In this document: piece after piece, positions 54,936 to 62,750 of the stretch
Layout of the letters: every line of letters starts with the position of its first letter
Numbering within the stretch: the stretch's first letter is position 1
Source of the DNA: Paenibacillus phytorum
Lineage (GTDB): Bacteria > Bacillota > Bacilli > Paenibacillales > NBRC-103111
DNA: 64,000 nt
Assembly (NCBI RefSeq): GCF_013141715.1
Contig: NZ_WHOA01000065.1
Span: 19,051 to 83,050 of the forward strand
Direction: 5' to 3'
Notes under the pieces: model-generated
Seen by the model: only the letters and a program-made list of their open reading frames with translations
Databases searched by the model: none
Told to the model about the DNA's origin: nothing
Program-made: the position numbers and the translations under genes

Positions 54936-56357
54936 ATGGGGAAAATAGCCTTTAATAAAGGAGAAAATATTATACTGCGTATTGAAATGGACTCTCATAT
55001 CAAATTCGGTGAGGTTGCGACAGGCATTACAAGGGCAGGGGGGGACATCATAGCCATTGATCTGGTAGACGCGGGAAAGAATATTTCAGTAAGAGACCTC
55101 ACGATAAATGTCGCCGAAGGGGGGCAAATCGGTGAGATTGAGGAAGCGGTTTCTAGAATCCCAGGGATAAAGCTGATCCATGTATCCGACCGTACCTTTC
55201 TGCTGCATCTTGGTGGGAAAATTTCGACAGTGCCCAAAAGCCCGGTTCAAAACCGCGACGATTTGTCCCGGGTGTATACACCGGATGTAGCCAGAGTATG
55301 TATGGCGATCAAAGAAGATCCTGCTAAAGCATTTACCCTCAGCATCAAGAAAAATACAGTAGCTGTGGTCTCTGACGGAAGCGCTGTTCTCGGGCTTGGA
55401 AACATTGGGCCCAGTGCAGCTATGCCGGTCATGGAAGGAAAGGCGGTCCTGTTTAAACAATTTGCGGGAGTAGACGCATTTCCGATCTGTATCAGCACGC
55501 AGGATACGGAAGAAATTATCCAAACTGTAAAGCATATAGCCACCGTATTCGGCGGGATTAACCTTGAGGACATTTCAGCGCCACGGTGTTTTGAGATTGA
55601 ACAACGGCTGCGTGAAGAATTGGATATTCCGGTTTTTCATGATGACCAGCATGGGACAGCGGTTGTCATGTATGCAGGGTTGCTCAATGCTTTGAAACTC
55701 GTGAACAGATCTATGGAGGAGATCAAGGTTGTTGTATGCGGAGTTGGCGCTGCCGGGGTGGCTTGTACCCGTATGCTGCTTGCGGCAGGTGTAAAGGAGA
55801 TCGTGGGCGTTGACCGGCGGGGGATACTGACCGCTGACCAAAAGTATGATAATCCGATGAAGGAATGGTTCGCAATGGAAACGAATCCAAAGCGGCTTTC
55901 GGGCACCTTACGCGATGCGTTAAGAGGAGCAGATGTATTTATCGGCCTTTCCTCTGGAGGTTTGTTAACGAGAGAGGATGTCATGACGATGGCAGCAAAT
56001 CCGATCGTGTTCGCCATGGCCAATCCCGATCCGGAAATTGTCCCGGAGGATATCGAAGATATCGCTGCGGTAATTGCAACAGGACGATCGGATTATCCGA
56101 ATCAAATCAACAATGTGCTTTGTTTTCCGGGAATATTTCGTGCAGCTTTGGATTGCAGAGCAGTCACAATCAATGAAGAAATGAAGTTTGCAGCAGCGGA
56201 AGCTATCGCCTCGATCATTACTGACGAGGACAGAAGCAAGAGTCATATTATACCAAGCGTATTTAATCAAAAAGTGGTTAGCGCAGTTCGGAACCGGGTA
56301 ATTGAAGCGGCTATTCGTACGGGTGTAGCCAAAAAAGTGCCGAAGGATTTCCGCTAA
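54936..56357 (+). CDS. NAD(P)-dependent malic enzyme with N-terminal ACT domain
   Basis: 473 residues. An ACT-like regulatory domain (about 10-85) precedes the malic enzyme domains: YTPDVARVC, NTVAVVSDGSAVLGLGNIGP, the lysine/aspartate catalytic region near GKAVLFKQFAGVDAFPI, DDQHGTAVV and the NAD(P) fold VVVCGVGAAGVACTRML. It decarboxylates malate to pyruvate. The ACT form resembles B. subtilis YtsJ/MalS-type enzymes. GAGAGGGG precedes the ATG. First gene of the block transcribed away from LysR. Confidence 0.92.
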   Translation: MGKIAFNKGENIILRIEMDSHIKFGEVATGITRAGGDIIAIDLVDAGKNISVRDLTINVAEGGQIGEIEEAVSRIPGIKLIHVSDRTFLLHLGGKISTVPKSPVQNRDDLSRVYTPDVARVCMAIKEDPAKAFTLSIKKNTVAVVSDGSAVLGLGNIGPSAAMPVMEGKAVLFKQFAGVDAFPICISTQDTEEIIQTVKHIATVFGGINLEDISAPRCFEIEQRLREELDIPVFHDDQHGTAVVMYAGLLNALKLVNRSMEEIKVVVCGVGAAGVACTRMLLAAGVKEIVGVDRRGILTADQKYDNPMKEWFAMETNPKRLSGTLRDALRGADVFIGLSSGGLLTREDVMTMAANPIVFAMANPDPEIVPEDIEDIAAVIATGRSDYPNQINNVLCFPGIFRAALDCRAVTINEEMKFAAAEAIASIITDEDRSKSHIIPSVFNQKVVSAVRNRVIEAAIRTGVAKKVPKDFR

Positions 56358-56402
56358 CAAAGATATATAAACTCGTGGTATTTTGCAGAAGGAGAGTATG
56401 AA

Positions 56403-57110
56403 TTGAAACCTATTATTGGAATTACATCGAATATCAGAGATGAGAAACTGCTGACCACCGGGTTGAGTAATATTCGTGCAATTGTAAAAGCGGGCGGAGT
56501 GCCGATCGTGTTGCCTAATTTATCGGAGGATTCAGAAGTAGACCGGCTGGTGGAATCAATTGACGGCTTATTAGTTACTGGTGGAGGAGATGTTGACCCC
56601 AATATTTTCGGAGAAGAACCTCATCCGGAGTTAGGTGAAGTATGCCCTGAAAGGGATCTTTTCGAAATTATGTTGATAAGCAAATTTTTGAAATTAGACA
56701 AACCAATCCTGGGCATCTGCAGAGGCAGTCAAATGATTAACGTTTCTGCTGGCGGGGATCTCTTTCAGGACATTTATGCCCAACATGATCATCAGCTTTT
56801 GCAGCATAGACAAAACGCGCCCCGGAGCCACGTAACGCATTTTGTAGATGTTGATGAAAACTCGCTGCTCCATCAAGCTGTTCAATCCACCCGTTTTAAG
56901 GTGAACAGCTACCACCATCAAGCGGTAAGAAAAGTTGCTGAAGGTTTTGAAGTATGCGCAAGAGCCAGTGATGGTATCATTGAGGCATTTGAGTGCAAGA
57001 CGCACCGTTTTGTTTTGGGCGTGCAATGGCATCCGGAAAATTTGACCGACAAGAACGATATTTACTCTCTGAAACTGTTTAATGCTTTCGTCCAGGCTTG
57101 TCAATTTTAG
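56403..57110 (+). CDS. Gamma-glutamyl-gamma-aminobutyrate hydrolase (PuuD-like) family protein
   Basis: 235 residues. Class-I glutaminase-like triad: C106 in LGICRGSQM, H210 and E212 in VQWHPEN. The start KPIIGITSN and LLVTGGGDVDPNIFGEEPHPE are typical of PuuD-type hydrolases, which split gamma-glutamyl amides in the cytoplasm. TTG start with GAAGGAG about 9 nt upstream. It lies 45 bp after malic enzyme and before a peptide transporter, fitting use of gamma-glutamyl compounds. Confidence 0.9.
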   Translation: MKPIIGITSNIRDEKLLTTGLSNIRAIVKAGGVPIVLPNLSEDSEVDRLVESIDGLLVTGGGDVDPNIFGEEPHPELGEVCPERDLFEIMLISKFLKLDKPILGICRGSQMINVSAGGDLFQDIYAQHDHQLLQHRQNAPRSHVTHFVDVDENSLLHQAVQSTRFKVNSYHHQAVRKVAEGFEVCARASDGIIEAFECKTHRFVLGVQWHPENLTDKNDIYSLKLFNAFVQACQF

Positions 57111-57167
57111 TTATCCGGCTTTTCTTTATTGTGGCTGTTGTTATGTTGTGAAAAAAATAATAGGGGG

Positions 57168-57181
57168 ATATATATATATAT
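57168..57181 (+). repeat. (AT)7 tract between ribosome binding site and start codon
   Basis: Seven AT units run from the end of GGGGG (57163-57167) into the ATG. The Shine-Dalgarno to ATG spacer is therefore 12 nt and depends on repeat number. Confidence 0.8.
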
Positions 57182-58736
57182 GAAGCATTCTATTAAAGCC
57201 GCTCTTTTATGTTTTATTGCATTTGCAGTTTTGCTGGCGGGTTGTACCACTAGTAAGAATAATACGGCTCAACCCGACAAGAAGGATGAAAAGCGTCCAC
57301 TGACAATCGCGCTGCCTACAGAGGTCAAATCCATGGATCTTTACGCCCATAATGATTTTGTAACATGGATGGCAGTCAATAACATGTACAATACATTATT
57401 AAAACGCGACGCTAAAGGAAACATCAGCACTGATTTAGCAGAAAGTTATAAAAAAGTAGACGATACGACATGGGAATTTGATCTTAAAAAGGGCATTAAG
57501 TTTCATAACGGCATAGAAATGACTGCAGAGGATGTCAAGTTTTCCTTCGAAAGAGCAGTTGCTGAGAAAACGCTGGGCGAAAGTGTATATTACAAATCAA
57601 TTAAAGAAGTGAAGATTATTGATCCTTACAAGGTACAATTTATTACGGACGGACCAAACCCACTTTTCTTGAGTGTCATTGCCCGCACAAGTGCTGCAAT
57701 TTTACCGAAAAAATACATAGAAGAAAAAGGAATGGATTCCTTCAACCAGCAGCCTGTTGGAACAGGACCGTTTAAGTTTGTTGAGTGGAAAAAAGGCAGC
57801 TACCTTAAGTTGGAGCCTTATGAGCAATACTTTGAAGGTGCCGCAAAAGATTGGAGCCAGGTAGTGTTCCGTATTCTTCCTGAAGGCTCGACAAGAGTTG
57901 GAGAGCTTTTAACGGGTGGAGTGGATATTATTCCCTCAGTCGGCAGCAATGATTGGCCACGTGTGAAAGGAAATGATAAAACCGGGATCGTAAGCGGTGC
58001 TTCGAACCGTGTAGCATTTCTTGTTCCAAAAGTTACTAGTCCAAAATCTCCAATGGCAGATCAGAGAGTCAGGGAAGCCGTTGAGTTGGCAATAGATAAA
58101 AAGCTGATCATTGATAAATTATTAGGCGGTTTGGGTACTACGACGCGAACACGCATTACGCCAGGTAATTTCGGGGCAAATCCAAAATTGTTCAATGTTG
58201 CTGTATATGATGAAAAGCGTGCTAAGGAATTATTGAAAGAAGCAGGATACGAGAATGGCTTGGAACTGACGATGCAATCGACCACAGGACGTTATGCAAA
58301 AGATAAGGAAGTTACTGAGATGATAGTCGGTATGCTGGCTAAAGTAGGTATTAAGGTGAAATTGGAATTACTTGAATTTAGTGTTTATGAAGAAATAAGA
58401 AAAGTAAACAAAGTCAGTGATTTACATATGGTTTGGTTGGCTAACTCTAACTTCGATGCTTTCACTATGGTCAGCGAGCATCTCACTTCGGTTAGAAGCT
58501 TAACTAATTTGGGTCTTAGCAGTCAGGAGTTGGAAGAGATATTGAAAAAAGCTGAAAAGAACATGAATCAAGATGAAAGGGACTCTCAGTATCAAATGGC
58601 ACAACAAGTGGAAGCGAATCAATTTTTGAGATTGTACCTGTATCTGGAGCATAACAGCTACGGAGTAAGTAAATCTGTGAACTTCACCCCTCGTTTAGAT
58701 GAAATGTATAAAGTATACGAAATTTCAAAACATTGA
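57180..58736 (+). CDS. Peptide/nickel-type ABC solute-binding lipoprotein (SBP_bac_5)
   Basis: About 518 residues from the ATG at 57180. Lipobox LLAGC. SBP family 5 features: RPLTIALPTEVKSMDLYAHND, TWEFDLKKGIKFHNG and AEDVKFSFERA. It binds peptides or peptide-like compounds for the DppB/C/D/F-type system behind it. The spacer between GGGGG and ATG is a pure AT repeat of 12 nt. The longer frame from 57129 lacks a signal peptide start. Confidence 0.92.
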   Translation: MKHSIKAALLCFIAFAVLLAGCTTSKNNTAQPDKKDEKRPLTIALPTEVKSMDLYAHNDFVTWMAVNNMYNTLLKRDAKGNISTDLAESYKKVDDTTWEFDLKKGIKFHNGIEMTAEDVKFSFERAVAEKTLGESVYYKSIKEVKIIDPYKVQFITDGPNPLFLSVIARTSAAILPKKYIEEKGMDSFNQQPVGTGPFKFVEWKKGSYLKLEPYEQYFEGAAKDWSQVVFRILPEGSTRVGELLTGGVDIIPSVGSNDWPRVKGNDKTGIVSGASNRVAFLVPKVTSPKSPMADQRVREAVELAIDKKLIIDKLLGGLGTTTRTRITPGNFGANPKLFNVAVYDEKRAKELLKEAGYENGLELTMQSTTGRYAKDKEVTEMIVGMLAKVGIKVKLELLEFSVYEEIRKVNKVSDLHMVWLANSNFDAFTMVSEHLTSVRSLTNLGLSSQELEEILKKAEKNMNQDERDSQYQMAQQVEANQFLRLYLYLEHNSYGVSKSVNFTPRLDEMYKVYEISKH

Positions 58737-58765
58737 TATTTGCTTATTTAAAAGCTGATCTTTCA

Positions 58766-58795
58766 ATAGGGGCAATATTTATGCCCCTATCTTTT
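58766..58795 (+). terminator. Intercistronic hairpin between binding protein and permease
   Basis: ATAGGGGCA and TGCCCCTAT form a perfect 9-bp stem followed by CTTTTC. A leaky terminator here would give more binding protein than permease, a common arrangement. Confidence 0.65.
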
Positions 58796-58845
58796 CAATA
58801 TTACTTAACAGCTTGTTCGCATAATAACATAAGGAAGTGAATTCC

Positions 58846-59763
58846 ATGAGAAGTTATGCTCTAAGACGATTGGCACAGATGGTTCCCGTGTTGTTGATCA
58901 TCGTTTCTATCGTATTTGTCTTGATGCACTTATCCGGGGATCCTGTTGCATTAATGCTTCCGGAGGACGCTACCCAAGAAGATATGGATGCACTCCGGAA
59001 AGTTTTAAATTTAGATAAACCATTCTATGTTCAATATGCGACCTACTTATGGAATGTGCTGCATGGTGATTTCGGTAAATCATTCCGGTTTAATCAGGAT
59101 GCGCTGGAGTTGGTGCTGGAAAGGCTGCCTGTTACATTAGAGTTGGCTGTAGCCGCCAAAATAATCGCAATTTGTTTGGCAGTACCGCTTGGAATCTTGT
59201 CCGCAACACACAAAAACTCTATTCTCGAACTTTTTGTAACGACAGGGACCGTTCTCGGAAAGGCGATGCCCCATTTTTGGTTTGGGATTATGCTTGTTCT
59301 CGTGTTCGGTGTCAACCTTCAGTGGTTACCGGTTTCGGGAAGCGGCACATTCTTACATCTCATTCTGCCGGCGATTACGCTTGGATTCGGTAATGCCGCT
59401 TATATTGCCCGGTTAACTCGTTCGAGTTTACTTGACTCCTTACATCAGGATTACGTTAGAACGGCAAAGAGTAAGGGATTAAAGAATTCTGTTGTCATCT
59501 ACAAACATGCATTCAGAAATGCTTTGATTCCAGTCGTTACGATCATTATGATGCAGATTGGCGGTATGATCGGCGGTGCTCTAGTTACGGAAGCCATCTT
59601 TGCATGGCCAGGATTAGGCCAATTAATTGTACAATCTGTTAATTCAAAAGACATGGCAGTTGTACAAGCTGCTATATTTGTTGTGGCCGTGTCCGTCATA
59701 TTGATTAATATTGTAACGGATATTCTTGTCGGATGGCTCGATCCGCGTATCAAGTACAGATAA
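58846..59763 (+). CDS. Dipeptide/oligopeptide ABC transporter permease, DppB type
   Basis: About 305 residues, six membrane helices, start LRRLAQMVPVLLIIVSIVFVLMHLSGDP, and EAA-like loop DYVRTAKSKGLKNSVVIYKHAFRNAL. ATG at 58846 with AAGGAAG upstream; GTG at 58837 is the longer option. Works with the DppC-type permease that follows. Confidence 0.92.
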   Translation: MRSYALRRLAQMVPVLLIIVSIVFVLMHLSGDPVALMLPEDATQEDMDALRKVLNLDKPFYVQYATYLWNVLHGDFGKSFRFNQDALELVLERLPVTLELAVAAKIIAICLAVPLGILSATHKNSILELFVTTGTVLGKAMPHFWFGIMLVLVFGVNLQWLPVSGSGTFLHLILPAITLGFGNAAYIARLTRSSLLDSLHQDYVRTAKSKGLKNSVVIYKHAFRNALIPVVTIIMMQIGGMIGGALVTEAIFAWPGLGQLIVQSVNSKDMAVVQAAIFVVAVSVILINIVTDILVGWLDPRIKYR

Positions 59764-59776
59764 GGGGAGAAGACGG

Positions 59777-60697
59777 ATGATAAGTAGTGAGCAAGCAGTT
59801 CCGGCGAGTCGACTCATACAGAAAAACAAAAAAGAAAATCACCGTATCTTCTTTTGGTTTAGATTGTTGCTCAAAAGTAAAACAGGTACGATCGGCTTTG
59901 TAATTATGTCAATCGTTATCTTTACGGCGTTATTTGCACCGTGGTTGGCTCCTTATGATCCTTCAGAACAACATATAACCGATATGCTTGCCCCTCCTTT
60001 CTGGTTGGATGGCGGAAGCATGCAGTATGTTCTTGGTACCGATAACTTGGGCAGAGATTTGTTAAGCAGAATCATATACGGCTCCCAGGTTTCTTTGGTT
60101 GTAGGATTATTCGCGATTATTGTGGCGGGTGCTATCGGTTTATCCATTGGTTTGATTGCAGGTTATTACGGCGGATGGCTGGATAATGTTTTTATGAGAT
60201 TAGTTGATTCTTTTTTGGCTATTCCTAACATTCTGTTTACTCTAGTTATATTGAAAGTAACCGGACCCGGTATGTTTACTCTTATTGTTGTGTTGGGTGT
60301 CACGAATTGGGTAGTTTATGCAAGGGTTATCCGAAGCGAGGTATTAAGTCTAAAAGAAAGAGAATTTGTCAGAGCCGCAAAATCGATTGGAGTACGTGAC
60401 GGGATGATTATGATCCGACATTTATTACCAAATGTGTTTTCATCCTTTTGTGTGCTGGGGACATTAAGCATGGCGACCACCATTATTTCGGAAGCTTCAC
60501 TGAGTTTCTTGGGTTTAGGCATTCAACCTCCCACCATTTCTTGGGGCGGAATGCTGAGCACCGGACGTGAATACTTGGCTACTAATTGGGGGCTCGCAAC
60601 TTTCCCCGGAATAGCCATAACTATCACGACGCTAGGTATCATATTTTTGGGCGACTGGTTGCGTGATATTTTCGACCCTCGTTCTCAAGACATCTAA
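59777..60697 (+). CDS. Dipeptide/oligopeptide ABC transporter permease, DppC type
   Basis: About 306 residues, six membrane helices. N-terminal cytoplasmic stretch, then LAPYDPSEQHITDMLAPPFW, VLGTDNLGRDLLSRIIYG, EAA loop EFVRAAKSIGVRDGMIMIRHLLPN and SLSFLGLGIQPPTISWG, all hallmarks of DppC/OppC. ATG at 59777 with GGGGAGA upstream; the frame from 59726 would overlap the previous gene. Confidence 0.93.
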   Translation: MISSEQAVPASRLIQKNKKENHRIFFWFRLLLKSKTGTIGFVIMSIVIFTALFAPWLAPYDPSEQHITDMLAPPFWLDGGSMQYVLGTDNLGRDLLSRIIYGSQVSLVVGLFAIIVAGAIGLSIGLIAGYYGGWLDNVFMRLVDSFLAIPNILFTLVILKVTGPGMFTLIVVLGVTNWVVYARVIRSEVLSLKEREFVRAAKSIGVRDGMIMIRHLLPNVFSSFCVLGTLSMATTIISEASLSFLGLGIQPPTISWGGMLSTGREYLATNWGLATFPGIAITITTLGIIFLGDWLRDIFDPRSQDI

Positions 60698-60732
60698 TAG
60701 TAGGCATCATTCATGGAGGGAGGAGAAATACA

Positions 60733-61731
60733 ATGAAAGAACCTATTTTACAAGTTAATGGATTAAAAACTTACTTCTTCACGGATAACGGCGCAGTGCC
60801 GTCTGTTGACGACGTTACTTTCACATTACAAGAGGGGGAAACACTTGGAATTGTGGGGGAATCTGGATCAGGCAAAAGCGTAACCTCCCTTTCTATTATG
60901 GGGTTGATTGAAAGTCCGGGAAAAATTGTTGAGGGAGAAATTCGTTTTCGGGACCGGGATTTATTGAAATTAAGTCATCATGAGATGCGGAAGATTAGAG
61001 GCAAGGAAATCGGTATGATCTTTCAAGAGCCTCTGACCGCATTAAATCCGGTTTTCCGTATCGGCCATCAGATTCAGGAATCACTTATGAACCACAATAA
61101 CATGAACAAGACAGAGGCAAAGCAACACGCTTTGGAGCTGTTAAACAAAGTTAAAATACCCCGGCCTGAAAGTGTATACGAATCATATCCCCACGAACTA
61201 AGCGGTGGTATGCGTCAAAGAGCGATGATTGCGATGGCGATTTCCTGCAATCCTAAAGTGTTGATCGCTGACGAACCGACAACCGCCTTGGACGTTTCTA
61301 TACAAGCGCAAATTTTGAAAATAATGAAAGAAATTATTCAGAATGAAGGTAATTCCATAGTCTTGATTACTCATGATTTGGGTGTAATTGCTGAAATGGC
61401 AGACAGAGTTGTCGTTATGTACGCAGGCCAAGTTGTCGAACAATGCAGCGTATATACATTATTCAAGCATCCAAAGCACCCTTATACGCGGGGGTTGTTA
61501 AAAAGCATACCAAAGTTGCACAATATCCTGGAATCCTTGGATTCCATAGAAGGCTCGGTCCCTAACCCGTTGAACATGCCGGAAGGTTGCCGCTTTCATC
61601 CGCGTTGTTCCTTAGCAACCGGGGCATGCAGCCGTAATGAGCCGCGTTTAACAGAATTAGCGTCGGATCATCAGGTTAGATGCTTAATGTATCAGGAAGA
61701 ATTCGAAAAAGAATGGACGGAGAAGAGGTGA
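60733..61731 (+). CDS. Peptide ABC transporter ATP-binding protein, DppD type
   Basis: 332 residues. Walker A GESGSGKS, signature LSGGMRQRAMIA, Walker B VLIADEPTTALD, H-loop ITHDLG. The C-terminal oligopeptide-transporter extension has the cysteine-rich CRFHPRCSLATGAC segment, known in this family to hold an iron-sulfur cluster. AGGGAGG precedes the ATG. Its stop overlaps the next start by one base. Confidence 0.94.
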   Translation: MKEPILQVNGLKTYFFTDNGAVPSVDDVTFTLQEGETLGIVGESGSGKSVTSLSIMGLIESPGKIVEGEIRFRDRDLLKLSHHEMRKIRGKEIGMIFQEPLTALNPVFRIGHQIQESLMNHNNMNKTEAKQHALELLNKVKIPRPESVYESYPHELSGGMRQRAMIAMAISCNPKVLIADEPTTALDVSIQAQILKIMKEIIQNEGNSIVLITHDLGVIAEMADRVVVMYAGQVVEQCSVYTLFKHPKHPYTRGLLKSIPKLHNILESLDSIEGSVPNPLNMPEGCRFHPRCSLATGACSRNEPRLTELASDHQVRCLMYQEEFEKEWTEKR

Positions 61732-62750
61732 TGATAGTGGATACGAAAGAACAACGCAAAGTGCTCCTGAAAGTCCACGAGTTGAGCAAGCATTTCGAAA
61801 TTACCAAGGGCTTCATAAAAAGAAAAACGCAAATATTAAAAGCGGTAGATCAAGTGAGCCTCACTGTTTATGAGGGTGAAACTCTTGGTATTGTGGGTGA
61901 ATCGGGATGCGGAAAATCGACGTTGGGGAATATGATTATGCACTTAATAGAGCCTTCCTCCGGGAAAATATTGTTTGAGGATACTGATCTTAGCGAAATG
62001 TCACGCGAAACGCTTCGCAAAAAACGAAAGGATATTCAAATGATTTTTCAAGATCCGTTTTCATCATTAAATCCTCGTTTGAAAATATTTGATATCATAG
62101 CTGAACCGCTCCGTACTCACGGGATTGCTAGTGGGGATAAATTGGAAGAAGAAGTACATAAGCTTCTGGAAGCGGTGGGCTTATCTGCGGATTTTGCAAA
62201 GAGGTTCCCTCATCAATTTAGCGGCGGGCAGCGTCAAAGAATAGGAATAGGACGAGCATTATCCTTGAAACCTAAATTGATCGTTTGCGACGAACCGGTG
62301 TCCGCTCTGGATGTGTCCATACAATCACAAATACTTAATCTTCTTTCCGTTTTACAGAAGCGTTATAAGCTGACATACATTTTCATCGCTCACGGCCTTC
62401 CGGCAGTTGCCTATATTAGCGATCGCATTGCAGTTATGTATCTTGGAAAAATTATGGAAATTAGCAAAAAGGAAGATTTGCTTAACCGTCCTTTACATCC
62501 TTATACCGAAGGGCTTCTTGCCTCCGTACCCGTTTCGGATCCGGAACTTCGCGGAAAAGAGAAGAAAGCATTGGAGGGGGAAACTCCAAATCCGTTAAAT
62601 CCACCTTCAGGCTGCAGATTTCATACCCGCTGTCCCTACGTACAGGATCGGTGCCGCGTAGAGGAACCGCAGTTACGTCAGATAGGTTTGGATCGATCCG
62701 TTTCATGCCATTATCCGCTTGGGGAAATAGAGGCGTCACTTTATGGGTAA
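61731..62750 (+). CDS. Peptide ABC transporter ATP-binding protein, DppF type
   Basis: About 339 residues. Walker A GESGCGKST, signature FSGGQRQRIGIGRAL, Walker B LIVCDEPVSALD, H-loop FIAHGLPAV (usual form S-H-D-L). The C-terminal CRFHTRCPYVQDRC segment matches the paired ATPase. The ATG at 61731 or GTG at 61737 fits GAGG upstream; the frame from 61680 lies inside the previous gene. It overlaps the gamma-glutamyltransferase start by 8 bp. Confidence 0.93.
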   Translation: MIVDTKEQRKVLLKVHELSKHFEITKGFIKRKTQILKAVDQVSLTVYEGETLGIVGESGCGKSTLGNMIMHLIEPSSGKILFEDTDLSEMSRETLRKKRKDIQMIFQDPFSSLNPRLKIFDIIAEPLRTHGIASGDKLEEEVHKLLEAVGLSADFAKRFPHQFSGGQRQRIGIGRALSLKPKLIVCDEPVSALDVSIQSQILNLLSVLQKRYKLTYIFIAHGLPAVAYISDRIAVMYLGKIMEISKKEDLLNRPLHPYTEGLLASVPVSDPELRGKEKKALEGETPNPLNPPSGCRFHTRCPYVQDRCRVEEPQLRQIGLDRSVSCHYPLGEIEASLYG

